From: Caldilineae bacterium
Lineage (GTDB): Bacteria > Chloroflexota > Anaerolineae > JAAEKA01
Assembly (NCBI GenBank): GCA_020634555.1
Contig: JACKBK010000018.1
Coordinates: 1 to 64,000 of the forward strand
Length of the DNA: 64,000 nucleotides
Direction of reading: 5' to 3'
The position numbers and the translations under genes are program-made. This document shows, piece after piece, positions 49,696 to 58,594 of the stretch. The notes beneath the pieces were generated by a model. That model was not told the DNA's origin. It saw only the letters and a program-made list of their open reading frames with translations, and made no database searches. How positions within the stretch are numbered: position 1 is the stretch's first letter; every line of letters starts with the position of its first letter.

Positions 49696-51312
49696 CTACT
49701 CGCCGTATCCGGCTTCTTCATGAATGAAGAAGGTCTTTTCAAAGGTCTGTTCGTCGACGCCTTCAGGCTGCCAGAAGATTCTCATGGTGATCTTCTTCAA
49801 GCCGTCTTGCCATTCTTCGATGATCATCTTGCCGTAACCATTGGGCAGCCCTTCGTCGAGCCCCTTTTCGTAGGCTTTCACGTCTTCTTGGACGATATGC
49901 TGGGCCATTTCCTCCATCAGCCCTTGCATGACCGGGTTGGCGACGCTGTCCGGATCGCCCGGCACATCAACGCGCGTGTCCCATTCGCCAAGCTGCAGCT
50001 CAGCCCAGGGGGTTTCCCGCACGGGACCGGCCTCCTCTTCTGGCAGCATCAACTGCACGACCTCCTCGGCGGGCGGCGATGCAACCTTGAAGAACGGCGT
50101 TCCCATCCAGGTCAGGATCACGAACACAGCGAGTGCTAGCATCCACGCCGACAAGGCGAAACGCCGATCCTTGGCGCGGCGGCTGGGATTGAAGTCGATG
50201 TATGGCATGATGAACAGGAAGCCAAACACAATGGTGGGCACGACCACCCCCATGATCGTCGGATCGCCCAGCTTGAGCAGGCCCTGGATCCACAGGAAAT
50301 ACCACGGCGCCTTGGTGTGCAACGGCGTCTTGTTTGGATTGGCGTGGTGTTCCAGCGGCGCACCTGGATATACGTTCAGCACAATCAGCGCCAGCAGGAT
50401 GAAGGTGATCAGCGCCAGCAACAACATCTCGTCGGTAAACACATCGGGCAGATAGTAGCGGCGCCTGTCAGCCGGCACACGCTTGGCTGTGTCCTGCCCA
50501 ATCTCTTCCTCCGACGAGGGTAGGGAAATACCAACCCGCACCACCTTGTAGTAGTGGATGAAGAACACGAAGATCACCAGCAACGGCACGAAGAGCACAT
50601 GCAACAGGTAAAAACGCAGCAAACCGGCCGGCCCGATAGCCGGCGCACCCAACAGGATAAGCTGCGTTGTCTTGCCGAGGACAGGCGGCGGCGCTTTGTC
50701 GATCATGCTGCCGCCGATGGTCACCGCCCAATAGGCCAACTGGTCCCACGGCAACAGATAGCCGCTGAAGCTGAGGAACAGGGTCGCCAGCAGAAGAACC
50801 ACGCCCGTCAACCAGGTAAACTGGCGCGGCTTCTTGTACGATCCTGTTAAGAACGTACGCACCATGTGTAAGAAGACGACGATCACCATTCCTTCCGCGG
50901 TCAGGCGGTGGACGTCGCGAATAAGTTCGCCGAAGGGCACGTTGGTGAGGATGTTCAGCATGTCGCCGTATGCCCGCTGAGGCGTCGGCGCATAGTAGAT
51001 CATCAGAAAAATACCGGTCACCAGCTCGATGAAGAAGAAATACGTGCTCAATAACCCCAGCCGGAAGGTATGCGTCAGCTTGGTTACAGACTGGTGGTAG
51101 TAGCTCGGCTTGATGTGAAACCAGAACGACTCCGAGTGAACCGTCAATCGGGGGTTGGGACGCCGCGGGTCATCGCCCCGGGCCAACCCGCGCAGGTCGT
51201 TCCAGTTCAGCCCGGTGGTGAGCTTGGTTATCAGAACATCCAACTGTCTGAGCAGCCAGGAGATGACGCCCTCTGTGCGTATTTCCCGGGCAACGTTGTT
51301 GATAACACCCAT
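49696..51312 (-). CDS. Cytochrome b of the bc (b6-type) complex
   Basis: The protein has 538 residues. About eight membrane helices are visible: helices A-D, then the region corresponding to subunit IV, fused in one chain. The heme ligands are DVHRLTAEGMVIVVFLHMVR (H-X13-H) and LLHVLFVPLLVIFVFFIHYYK (H-X14-H), the second spacing being the b6 pattern. The Qo motif, normally PEWY, reads APWY (near 50300), without the conserved Glu. The last 120 residues form a charged soluble tail (PEEEAGPVRETPWAEL...). It takes electrons from quinol to the Rieske protein. It lies between the Rieske and diheme cytochrome genes. Confidence 0.94.
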   Translation of the reverse strand: MGVINNVAREIRTEGVISWLLRQLDVLITKLTTGLNWNDLRGLARGDDPRRPNPRLTVHSESFWFHIKPSYYHQSVTKLTHTFRLGLLSTYFFFIELVTGIFLMIYYAPTPQRAYGDMLNILTNVPFGELIRDVHRLTAEGMVIVVFLHMVRTFLTGSYKKPRQFTWLTGVVLLLATLFLSFSGYLLPWDQLAYWAVTIGGSMIDKAPPPVLGKTTQLILLGAPAIGPAGLLRFYLLHVLFVPLLVIFVFFIHYYKVVRVGISLPSSEEEIGQDTAKRVPADRRRYYLPDVFTDEMLLLALITFILLALIVLNVYPGAPLEHHANPNKTPLHTKAPWYFLWIQGLLKLGDPTIMGVVVPTIVFGFLFIMPYIDFNPSRRAKDRRFALSAWMLALAVFVILTWMGTPFFKVASPPAEEVVQLMLPEEEAGPVRETPWAELQLGEWDTRVDVPGDPDSVANPVMQGLMEEMAQHIVQEDVKAYEKGLDEGLPNGYGKMIIEEWQDGLKKITMRIFWQPEGVDEQTFEKTFFIHEEAGYGE

Positions 51313-51336
51313 TCGATCCTGCTCCTTGCCAGTTGT

Positions 51337-52053
51337 CTAGTGCGGTTGGCCCTTGAGGATTTGGCCAGTATCGACAATGACTTCCGCGTTGGGATATTGG
51401 GCAGCCGGCAGCGGCTCGCCGCCCTCGGTTATATCGGCGACCTTCTGCCCGTTTTCTTCCAGAACAGCATAGAACTGATCCAACGATCGCGGGGCCGGTC
51501 CTTCGATGTATTTGCCTGTCTTCTGGAACTTGGAACCGTGGCACGGGCACTCGAAGCGGAAGGTCTGGTCTTTCCACTCGTACAGGCAGCCCAGGTGCGT
51601 GCAGACGCGATAGAGCGCCCGGAAGCCGTCCGCATCGTTGCTTGTCCAGAACTTGCCGTCCAGATTCGAAATCGGTGGGCCGTCTACCGGTGGCAGGCTG
51701 GAGAAGGTTCCCAGGTTGAACAAGCCGCCGAATTCGCCTTCCTTGAATCGCGGTACGGTGAACAAAAAGCCAGCGATGCCCGCCTCCACCAACACCACGC
51801 CCAAGGCCGCGCCCCATGCGTAGTTCAGGAACTCGCGGCGGCTGACAGCCTCGCTTTCAGGTTTGGCTGCTTTCTTTGCCGCTTTCTTCTCTTCTTTCTG
51901 CTGGCGGCCAGATTTGAGGTACTCGCCGCTGTCACTTTGGAAGGTTTGGCCGGCAGCGGCGTCCTGCTGGCGCTGCTGCTCCTTGGTCTCTTGAAACTTT
52001 TGTTGTTCGGGGCTTAGCTCGTCGCCCGCTCCTGAAGACTTCTGGTTTGCCAT
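51337..52053 (-). CDS. Rieske iron-sulfur protein with Tat-type anchor
   Basis: The protein has 238 residues. A long lysine/glutamine-rich N-terminal extension (about 70 residues) precedes SRREFLNYAWGAALGVVLVEAGIAGFLF, a twin-arginine signal anchor. The cluster-binding motifs are YRVCTHLGCLYEWKD (CTHLGC) and RFECPCHGSKFQKTGKY (CPCHGS). It transfers electrons from quinol at the Qo site to the cytochrome c subunit on the outer side of the membrane. It is the first gene of the operon and has a near-consensus promoter. The charged cytoplasmic extension is unusually long. Confidence 0.95.
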   Translation of the reverse strand: MANQKSSGAGDELSPEQQKFQETKEQQRQQDAAAGQTFQSDSGEYLKSGRQQKEEKKAAKKAAKPESEAVSRREFLNYAWGAALGVVLVEAGIAGFLFTVPRFKEGEFGGLFNLGTFSSLPPVDGPPISNLDGKFWTSNDADGFRALYRVCTHLGCLYEWKDQTFRFECPCHGSKFQKTGKYIEGPAPRSLDQFYAVLEENGQKVADITEGGEPLPAAQYPNAEVIVDTGQILKGQPH

Positions 52054-52196
52054 AGGCTATCAGTTTCCTTACGTGCTACTGGGATCGCCATGATCCACAT
52101 AGTCAATTTGCAACCAGGGGATTACGGACGCACCAGGTAACGTGGATACAACTACGGGAAGGTTATACTGTAATGGGGGCAGAAAACACAGGCGTG

Positions 52197-52225
52197 ATTA
52201 TAGCATGTGGGTATACCCTTGTCAA
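52197..52225 (-). promoter_or_regulatory. Promoter of the cytochrome bc operon
   Basis: Minus strand TTGACA (52225-52220), 17-base spacer, extended -10 TGCTATAAT (TATAAT 52202-52197). Its -35 box almost touches the stop of arfB. Confidence 0.82.
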
Positions 52226-52230
52226 AAAGT

Positions 52231-52671
52231 TCACATTTCTCCCGACGAATCTGGTGGCCGGCGTCGCTGCTTGGTTTGAGCCCGCCGCCGTTTGGCATCC
52301 AGGCGTCGCTGGCGGGCGGCTGCGCCGGGACGGGTCGGTTTGCGCCGCTTGCGCGGTTTCAGCGCTGCGGCCAGCAGCCGCCGGAAGCGCTCAGTCACGT
52401 CGGCACGGTTCTCAGCCTGGCTGCGGCCTGCTTGCGAGGTCAGATGCAACACGCCGTCGCTGTCCAGCCGGCTGGCCAGACGTGACAGAGCCAGGGCGCG
52501 CTGCTCGTCGCCCAAACTGGGCGAGTTGGTGAGATCAAACAGCAGCTCCACCTTTGTCTCTGTCCGCTGGACATGCTGGCCGCCAGGCCCGCCGCCGCGC
52601 GCAAAGCGAAAGCTCAGCTCGCTAAGCGGAATGGCAACCTGCTCGTTGATGATCAGCGTATCTTCAGTCAC
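52231..52671 (-). CDS. arfB: Peptidyl-tRNA hydrolase ArfB-like
   Basis: The protein has 146 residues. FRFARGGGPGGQHVQRTETKVELLFDL holds the GGQ motif of class I release factors without a codon-recognition domain. LHLTSQAGRSQAENRADVTERFRRLL follows. The basic tail (KPRKRRKPTRPGAAARQRRLDAKRRRAQTKQRRRP) enters the empty mRNA channel of stalled ribosomes in ArfB/YaeJ proteins. It rescues ribosomes that lack a stop codon. Confidence 0.94.
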   Translation of the reverse strand: MTEDTLIINEQVAIPLSELSFRFARGGGPGGQHVQRTETKVELLFDLTNSPSLGDEQRALALSRLASRLDSDGVLHLTSQAGRSQAENRADVTERFRRLLAAALKPRKRRKPTRPGAAARQRRLDAKRRRAQTKQRRRPPDSSGEM

Positions 52672-52748
52672 AAGGTTTCACAACTTCCCGGAGGTTCTTG
52701 CTGCTTTGGCCGGTCTCCAGCCCCAGCCAGCGCTCGCAGTCTCTCTGC

Positions 52749-53681
52749 TCAAGGTGTCGCTGTGCTGGGCGCAGTTCCGGTCAGTGGTTCGGTAGCCGTT
52801 AGCGGCAGGGTCGATGTGACTGTCCCTGTAACTGTCGGCGGTGGAATGATGACCGGTGGCGGGTCCAGGCGTTCGATGCGCAGCGAGCGCGTTAACTCAT
52901 TGTAGCCCGCGCACGTTGGCTCCGAATACTGCAAGTTTCGGTTGCGAAAAAGCGACACCTCGTACAGCGCGCCGCTGTGCGACAGCAGGTCGTCCTCGCC
53001 GGGATACAGGGTAATCGTCTCGTTGCGCCAGCGTACCTCCAGCGGCAAAACCTGCCGGCTGGCAACGCAGGGATTGCTGGAAACGGGAACAGCAGGACAC
53101 TCACCGTCAACGTTGGTTAACTCGATGTCCAGTGGATCGTCGCGCAGGTCGGTGTCGGTCAGTCCCAGAAACAACAATCCTGCATCGTCGAAGATCTGCA
53201 GGCCGTAGCTGCGCGCATCTGGCAACGTCTGGGCGGCCGGAGTCGCCGTATCCGCTGGCACTGGCGACAGCGAGCCAGAGGAAATGTCTGCCCACGCCAC
53301 CAGCCGATACGACTGGTCCACGGCCAGCGGCGGCGGGTCTCCCTGATAGTCCAGCGTCAACGTGATGCCCTCGGCGGCCTCGGCCAGGATGAAGCGCCGA
53401 TGCGGCGCGCGCGCCGGGTCGTCGTCCTGCCCCACCACGCGTGCCTGAAATTCGATCACCTGTCCGGCGCGGTAGGCCGTGGTCAGGTCGGTCTCCGGTG
53501 GATCCAGCGGCAGCAGCAGCCAGGTCTGCGGCGCGCCGTCTCCGCGGCACTGCGCCGGCAGGTCGATCTGCGCCTCTGGCGCGGTATCGGGCACGCCAGG
53601 CTCCGGCGCGATCTGCGGCGCGCTGCAACCAGCCAGGGCGACTATCAGACCGATCAGCAAAGCAAAGCGTAATCTGTTCAT
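52749..53681 (-). CDS. Lipoprotein of unknown function
   Basis: The protein has 310 residues. MNRLRFALLIGLIVALAGCSAP is a lipoprotein signal with an LAGC lipobox. The mature part is beta-rich, with PQTWLLLPLDPPETDLTTAYRAGQVIEFQARVVG, IEITLTLDYQG-like and RVRWRNETITLYPGEDDL strands. Several cysteines are present (CRGDG, ECPAV, NPCVASR, TCAGY). The last 25 residues are a Thr/Pro/Val-rich low-complexity tail (TGTVTSTLPLTATEPLTGT). No family is recognised. It is downstream of valS on the same strand but separated from it by an inverted repeat. Confidence 0.75.
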   Translation of the reverse strand: MNRLRFALLIGLIVALAGCSAPQIAPEPGVPDTAPEAQIDLPAQCRGDGAPQTWLLLPLDPPETDLTTAYRAGQVIEFQARVVGQDDDPARAPHRRFILAEAAEGITLTLDYQGDPPPLAVDQSYRLVAWADISSGSLSPVPADTATPAAQTLPDARSYGLQIFDDAGLLFLGLTDTDLRDDPLDIELTNVDGECPAVPVSSNPCVASRQVLPLEVRWRNETITLYPGEDDLLSHSGALYEVSLFRNRNLQYSEPTCAGYNELTRSLRIERLDPPPVIIPPPTVTGTVTSTLPLTATEPLTGTAPSTATP

Positions 53682-53711
53682 GGTGGAGAGGAACTGTCTG
53701 ACGGCATGCTT

Positions 53712-53777
53712 GCCACGAATTACACGAATTGTTCGAATCCCTGACGACTGCTTCGTGGAATTCGTCCAATTCGTGGC
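53712..53777. repeat. Inverted ACGAATT repeats after valS
   Basis: GCCACGAATTACACGAATT (left) and AATTCGTCCAATTCGTGGC (right) pair with two mismatches. The unit ACGAATT is repeated within each arm. It probably ends the valS transcript. Confidence 0.6.
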
Positions 53778-53786
53778 ATCTCTGGT

Positions 53787-56570
53787 CTAGCCTTCCAGCG
53801 CCGCCAGCCGCTCCTCGATCTGCGTCTGCTTGGCCTGCCACTCGGCCAACTGCTGGCGCGCGCCGGCGATCACGTTCTCAGGAGCGTTGTTGACGAAGCC
53901 GGGATTGGCCAGGCGCGCGGCGGTGCTGGTCGCCATCTTCTGCGCGTTGGCCAGCTCCTTTCGCAGCCGCGCCAGCTCCACGTCGATGTCCACCAGATCC
54001 GCCAGCGGCAGCGCGACCGTGACGCCGCCGGCCACGGAAGACGCCGCCTTGGCCGGTATCTCCAGGCTCTCGGCTACGCTGGTGTGTTCCAGGTCCAGCC
54101 CGGCCAGCCCGGCGATCACCGGCAGCTCGCGCTGCACCAACTCGGCGTGCTTGCCGGCGCTGAACAGCGCGCCGATGCGCCGTCCCGGCGACACGTTGTA
54201 TTCAGCACGCGCGTTGCGTATCGCCCGCACGATCTCCTGGATGCGCTCAAAGTCGGCCTCGATACGCTTGGTCCGCTTGCCAGTCTGTGGCCACGATGCG
54301 ATGATCAACGCCTCCGGCCAATCGCCATCGCCAGACGGAACACCGGTGGCCAACGCACCCGCCCGCAACTGCTGCCAGATGTCCTCGGTCACGAACGGGA
54401 TGAAGGGATGCAGCAGGCGCAGCGTCTGGTCCAGCACGCGCACCAGCAGGTGCGCCGTCTGCCAGGCCGTGTCGCCGCCGGCATCGAACTGGCTCTTGGC
54501 GATCTCGATGTACCAGTCGGCCACCTCGCCCCAGAGAAACTCATACGCCTGCCGGCCCGCCTCGCCGTACTGGTACGAGTCGAACAGCCGCGTCACCTCG
54601 GCGATCGTGTGGTTAAGCCGGCTCTCGATCCAGCGATCGGCGAGCGTCGGAGTCTCAGAGATCAGAGAGTCAGAGGTCAGAAGGTCAGAAGTCAGAGACT
54701 CAGAGACTGCCTGTCCTTCTGCTCCTCTGTCCCTCTGCTCCTCTGCCATCCTGCCCAAATTCGCCAGCGTGAAGCGGGTCGCGTTCCATATCTTGTTGGC
54801 GAAGTTGCGGTTGGCGCGCACCCGGTCGATGCTCAGGTTCATGTCGTTGCCGGGCGTCGAGCCGGTCAGCAGAGTGAAGCGCAGCGCGTCGGCGCCGAAC
54901 TCGTCCATCACCTCGATGGGATCGATGACGTTGTTGAACGTCTTGGACATCTTGCGTCCCTGCTCATCTCTGACAAGGCCGTGCAGATAGACGGTGTGGA
55001 AGGGGATGTCGTTGGTGTAGAGCAGCCCCTGCATGATCATCCTCGCCACCCAGAAGAACAGGATGTCATAGCCGGTCTCCAGCACATCGGTGGGATAGTA
55101 GCGGCGCAGGTCGTCGGTGTCGTCGGGCCAGCCCAGCGTGCTGAACGGCCACAGTCCCGAGCTGAACCATGTGTCGAGCACATCGGGATCCTGCTCCAGC
55201 GCCGCCGGCTTGCCGTAGTGTTTGGTCGCCTGTTCCTGTGCTTCCTCTTCGCTGCGGGCCACAAACACCGTTCCGTCCGGCCCGTACCAGGCAGGGATGC
55301 GGTGTCCCCACCAAAGCTGGCGGCTGATGCACCACGGACGCAGGTTCTCCAACCAGTGGTAATACACCTTGGTGAAGCGCTCAGGCACGATCTGGATGGC
55401 GCCGCTGCGCATGGCTGCCAGCCCCAGCGCGGCCATGCCGTCGGTGTTGACGAACCACTGCTTGCTGATCAGCGGCTCGATGATCTCGCCGCCGCGCTGG
55501 GCGCGCGGCACGGTCAGTGCATACGGCTCTTCTTTGATCACCAGCCCGGCGGCGCGCATGTCTTCCCACAGCTTGCGGCGCGCCTCGAAACGCTCCATCC
55601 CGGCGTACGGCCCGGCCTCGGCGTTGAGCGTGGCGTCCTTGTTCATCACGTTGATGATCGCCAGTCCGTGGCGCTGGCCGATCTCGAAGTCGTTGGGATC
55701 GTGGCCGGGGGTGATCTTCAGCGCGCCGGTGCCGAAGTCGGTGGACACATAGGTGTCGTGGATCACCGGGATGGTGCGGTTGAGCATCGGCACCAGACAG
55801 GTGCTGCCGATCAGGTGGCGGTAGCGATCGTCGTCGGGATGCACGGCCACGGCGGTGTCGCCCAGGATCGTCTCAGGGCGAGTGGTAGCCACGGGGATAT
55901 AGCCCTTGCCCGGCCCTTCGTCCAGGCTATGGCCGGCCAGCGGGTATTTGAAGTAGTAGAGCGTTCCCTGCTCTTCGCTGTACTCCACCTCCACGTCGCT
56001 GACGGCAGTCTGCAGCCCGGGCGACCAGTTGACGATGTACTCGCTCTGGTAGATGAGACCCATCCGGTGCAGGCGCACGAACGCCTCGGCCACCGCTCGG
56101 CTCAGCCCCTCGTCCAGGGTGAAGCGCTCGCGGTCCCAGTCGCAGCTCGCGCCCAGCCGGCGGATCTGGCCGGTGATGCCGCTGTGCTTCTCGTCCTTCC
56201 ATGCCCAGCAGGCCTCCAGAAAGCGCTCGCGACCGAGTTCCTCGCGGCTGGTGCCCTCGTTGCGCAGCTTGCGCTCGACCTGAAGCTGGGTCGCGATGCC
56301 GGCGTGATCGGTGCCGGGCACCCACAGCGCTGCCTTGCCCTGCATCCGCGCGTAGCGGATCATCAGGTCCTCCAGAGCGACGAAGAGCGCGTGTCCCTGG
56401 TGCAGGACGCCGGTCACGTTGGGCGGCGGGATGGAGATCACGAACGGTTTGGCGTCCGGGCCGGCAACCTCCGGCTTGAACCAGCCGTTCTGCTCCCACC
56501 AGTCATACAGCCGCCCCTCCGCGGCATCGAAGTCGTAGGTTTTGGGCATGTCAAATGGGTTGTTGGTCAT
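53787..56570 (-). CDS. valS: Valyl-tRNA synthetase
   Basis: The protein has 927 residues, about 40 more than most. SIPPPNVTGVLHQGHALF is the HIGH region (here HQGH), LWVPGTDHAGIATQ and NWSPGLQTAVSDVEVEY mark the catalytic and editing domains, and GRKMSKTFNNVIDP is the KMSKS motif. IWNATRFTLANLG and LADRWIESRLNHTI bracket the anticodon-binding domain. Between them lies an in-frame insert (EEQRDRGAEGQAVSESLTSDLL...) coded by simple GTCAGAG and GAGGAGCAGAGG-type DNA at 54650-54745. The C-terminus ends in the usual coiled coil. It is the last gene of a T-box operon whose specifier can be read as GTC (Val). Confidence 0.97.
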   Translation of the reverse strand: MTNNPFDMPKTYDFDAAEGRLYDWWEQNGWFKPEVAGPDAKPFVISIPPPNVTGVLHQGHALFVALEDLMIRYARMQGKAALWVPGTDHAGIATQLQVERKLRNEGTSREELGRERFLEACWAWKDEKHSGITGQIRRLGASCDWDRERFTLDEGLSRAVAEAFVRLHRMGLIYQSEYIVNWSPGLQTAVSDVEVEYSEEQGTLYYFKYPLAGHSLDEGPGKGYIPVATTRPETILGDTAVAVHPDDDRYRHLIGSTCLVPMLNRTIPVIHDTYVSTDFGTGALKITPGHDPNDFEIGQRHGLAIINVMNKDATLNAEAGPYAGMERFEARRKLWEDMRAAGLVIKEEPYALTVPRAQRGGEIIEPLISKQWFVNTDGMAALGLAAMRSGAIQIVPERFTKVYYHWLENLRPWCISRQLWWGHRIPAWYGPDGTVFVARSEEEAQEQATKHYGKPAALEQDPDVLDTWFSSGLWPFSTLGWPDDTDDLRRYYPTDVLETGYDILFFWVARMIMQGLLYTNDIPFHTVYLHGLVRDEQGRKMSKTFNNVIDPIEVMDEFGADALRFTLLTGSTPGNDMNLSIDRVRANRNFANKIWNATRFTLANLGRMAEEQRDRGAEGQAVSESLTSDLLTSDSLISETPTLADRWIESRLNHTIAEVTRLFDSYQYGEAGRQAYEFLWGEVADWYIEIAKSQFDAGGDTAWQTAHLLVRVLDQTLRLLHPFIPFVTEDIWQQLRAGALATGVPSGDGDWPEALIIASWPQTGKRTKRIEADFERIQEIVRAIRNARAEYNVSPGRRIGALFSAGKHAELVQRELPVIAGLAGLDLEHTSVAESLEIPAKAASSVAGGVTVALPLADLVDIDVELARLRKELANAQKMATSTAARLANPGFVNNAPENVIAGARQQLAEWQAKQTQIEERLAALEG
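54650..54745. repeat. Low-complexity repeat inserted in valS
   Basis: The plus strand reads as TCAGAGATCAGAGAGTCAG-like heptads followed by CCTTCTGCTCCTCTGTCC-like units. The tract keeps the reading frame and codes about 30 Ser/Thr/Glu-rich residues. Confidence 0.75.
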
Positions 56571-56588
56571 GATGAGTCCTTGAATCGA

Positions 56589-57353
56589 TTATTTCGGGCT
56601 GTTACCAACCAGCCGCACTTCCCAGTCACACGACAACTCGCGCACGTTGCTCAAGCCGGCTGCCTCCATCAGTTCTATCACCTCCGCGCGCCGCCACATG
56701 CGGTAGCGCAGCGGATACACCTCCGTCTGCCAGCCGTCGGCGCTTTCCTGCGAGAAGAAGACCTCGAACGTCACCAGCGGATCGTCGTAGCTCCACAGGT
56801 CCCACAACACCGTACGCAGGCCGGGAGCAGGCGCGTCCTTGTGTTCGTGACGGAATCGGAAACGCGGCCGCTCGGTGGCAATGGCATCCCAGTCGCGCTG
56901 GCCGACGATGACCAGCCCGCCGGGCCGCGTCTGGTCCACCATCTGGCGCAACGCGGCCTGCATATCGGTCTCGGTCAACAGATGTGGCAACGAGTTGCCC
57001 AGCGACACCACGGCGTCGAACGGGCCGGCGAACGGGACGCGGTCCAGAAAACGCACGTCGGCGCGGTGCCACATCACGGACACACCAAACTCCGCTGCCC
57101 CACGCTGCGCCACGGCCAGGTTCTCGTCGCTGAGATCGCTGGCCGCCACATCATAGCCGTTCAGCGCCAGGGCAATAGCCTGAGTGCCGATGCCGCAGGT
57201 GCAGTCCAGCACGTTGCGAACGCCGAACGGGCGCAGAATCCCGTCCAGCCAGGCGCCCTCCTGTTTCATGTAGGCGTGCCAGTCGCGGTAGAACAGCCGG
57301 TGCCGGTTGGCCACCGCGTCGTAGAAGGTCTCGCTGTTGGTTGCTAAAGCCAC
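56589..57353 (-). CDS. Class I SAM methyltransferase, glycine/sarcosine N-methyltransferase-like
   Basis: The protein has 254 residues. NSETFYDAVANRHRLFYRDWHAYMKQEGAWLDGIL is typical of the glycine/sarcosine methyltransferase N-terminus. VRNVLDCTCGIGTQAIALALNGYDVAASDLS holds motif I and the acidic loop, PFAGPFDAVVSLGNSLPHLLTE motif IV, and GGLVIVGQRDWD motif V. The substrate is not certain. It sits 21 bases after another methyltransferase and 18 bases before valS in a T-box operon, which would place it under control by charged tRNA-Val. Confidence 0.87.
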   Translation of the reverse strand: MALATNSETFYDAVANRHRLFYRDWHAYMKQEGAWLDGILRPFGVRNVLDCTCGIGTQAIALALNGYDVAASDLSDENLAVAQRGAAEFGVSVMWHRADVRFLDRVPFAGPFDAVVSLGNSLPHLLTETDMQAALRQMVDQTRPGGLVIVGQRDWDAIATERPRFRFRHEHKDAPAPGLRTVLWDLWSYDDPLVTFEVFFSQESADGWQTEVYPLRYRMWRRAEVIELMEAAGLSNVRELSCDWEVRLVGNSPK

Positions 57354-57374
57354 GATTGCCTGCCTTGTCGATCC

Positions 57375-58142
57375 CTAAAGTTTCTTTGCCACGATCACCA
57401 GCCGGCTGTTGAACGGCTCGAATGGGTTTTCGTCCAGCGGCGTGGCCAGATTGCCGTAATAGGCTATCGGTTCCAGCCCGGCTGCTTGCAGCATCGCCGT
57501 CAGTTCGGTAGCGGTGTACAGGTGAACCCGGAAGTACAAACTCTGCCGCTCGCCCCGATCATCGCTCCACAGCCAAAACTCGGTGTTGGTTCCACCGATC
57601 GCGTCGAACTCGCGGCTGACGCAGACCAATAGATCGTCCACCTCGAACCAGTCGGTGGGACGGTAGTTGTGTACCACTGCATCGCGCTGCGCGAGGTCGA
57701 TGACGAAAACACCGCCCGGCCGCAGCACCCGCGCCACCTCAGCCAGCACCTGCTGGTTATCGTCCGGTTCGTCGAAGTAGCCAAAGGCCGAGAACATGTT
57801 GAGCACCGCGTCGAACTTGCTGGACCAGTCCGCCGGCAGAGTACGCATGTCGCCTTCCTGCCATGTGACATCGAGGCCGGCCCGCGCGGCCGCGGTTTGA
57901 GCCTGATCCAGCAAGAACACCGACAGGTCGGAGCCGGTCACGCGATGACCGGCCTGTGCCAGCGGCAGTGCAATACGCCCGTAGCCACACGCCAGGTCAA
58001 GCACACTGGCTGCATCGCCGCAGTGCTGCTCCAGCAGGACCAGCAGCGCCTCGACTTCCTGGTCGGTGCGCAGCGGCGGCCGCGCCTCGGCGAACATGCG
58101 CAGGTATTTCTCATCAAACAGGTCTTGCCACCAGTGGGTCAT
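57375..58142 (-). CDS. Class I SAM methyltransferase
   Basis: The protein has 255 residues. MTHWWQDLFDEKYLRMF opens a common bacterial methyltransferase group. SVLDLACGYGRIALPLAQAGHRVTGSDLS is motif I, KFDAVLNMFSAFGYFDEPDDNQQVLAEVARVLRPGGVFVID motifs IV-V. The C-terminal half is beta-rich with WFEVDDLLVCVSREFD and YTATELTAMLQAAGL. The substrate is unknown. It is the first gene after the T-box leader (about 124 bases downstream). Similar N-termini occur in uncharacterised methyltransferases of many phyla. Confidence 0.87.
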   Translation of the reverse strand: MTHWWQDLFDEKYLRMFAEARPPLRTDQEVEALLVLLEQHCGDAASVLDLACGYGRIALPLAQAGHRVTGSDLSVFLLDQAQTAAARAGLDVTWQEGDMRTLPADWSSKFDAVLNMFSAFGYFDEPDDNQQVLAEVARVLRPGGVFVIDLAQRDAVVHNYRPTDWFEVDDLLVCVSREFDAIGGTNTEFWLWSDDRGERQSLYFRVHLYTATELTAMLQAAGLEPIAYYGNLATPLDENPFEPFNSRLVIVAKKL

Positions 58143-58265
58143 GGGTCTTCCTTGCGGTGATCGGTGTTCAGTGACCAGTGATCAGTTATCAGTAGCCAGC
58201 CAGCAGATGGTCGACATCTCTGCACCATTCACCGTTCACCATTAACTATTAACCATTAACCAATT
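58143..58265. repeat. Degenerate repeats between T-box and first gene
   Basis: Strings such as ACCATTCACCGTTCACCATT and AACTATTAACCATTAACC on the plus strand, and GTGATCGGTGTTCAGTGACC-like units near 58155. No gene. Confidence 0.5.
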
Positions 58266-58588
58266 AAAAACCCCTTCCATCACAAGGACGAAAGGGGAGT
58301 TCGCGGTACCACCTTGTTTGGCAGCCGGCGCCAGCCAACTGCCCACTCATGCGCTGTAACGGGCGTTCCCGGGATGGCCTGCCCGGTATTCGGTAATCCG
58401 TATTCGGTGATCGGAGGTCTTTTTCCGATTACTGTTTACCGATCACCGTTCACCGATTGAGCCACCCGACTCCCCGGCGACCTTCGGCGGTGCTCACGTC
58501 CGGGCAGGCTTTCAGTCGCTGACCTGCCCTCCCTGGTGACGGCGTGCCGCCTACTCCTCCGGTTCACAGTCGTTGCTGGTTTTCGATT
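58266..58588 (-). promoter_or_regulatory. T-box riboswitch leader (predicted tRNA-Val)
   Basis: The minus strand carries the T-box AAGGTGGTACCGCG (58315-58302), which pairs with the NCCA end of uncharged tRNA. A terminator stem, CCCCTT...AAGGGG plus TTTTT (58297-58266), follows. Near the 5' end an AGTA (58555-58552) faces GAAG-GTC-GCC across a GGCGG/CCGCC helix, which fits the specifier loop. GTC (58481-58479) is a valine codon and would match valS downstream. The middle (58385-58460) contains TTCGGTGATCGG-type repeats that look inserted. Uncharged tRNA-Val should open the terminator and turn on the two methyltransferases and valS. Confidence 0.88.
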
Positions 58589-58594
58589 GCCTCG

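Noticed and set aside
54084..57347. A 1087-codon open frame on the plus strand
   Set aside because: It is the complement of valS and of a methyltransferase gene; it has no motifs, and GC-rich codon bias opens the antisense frame.
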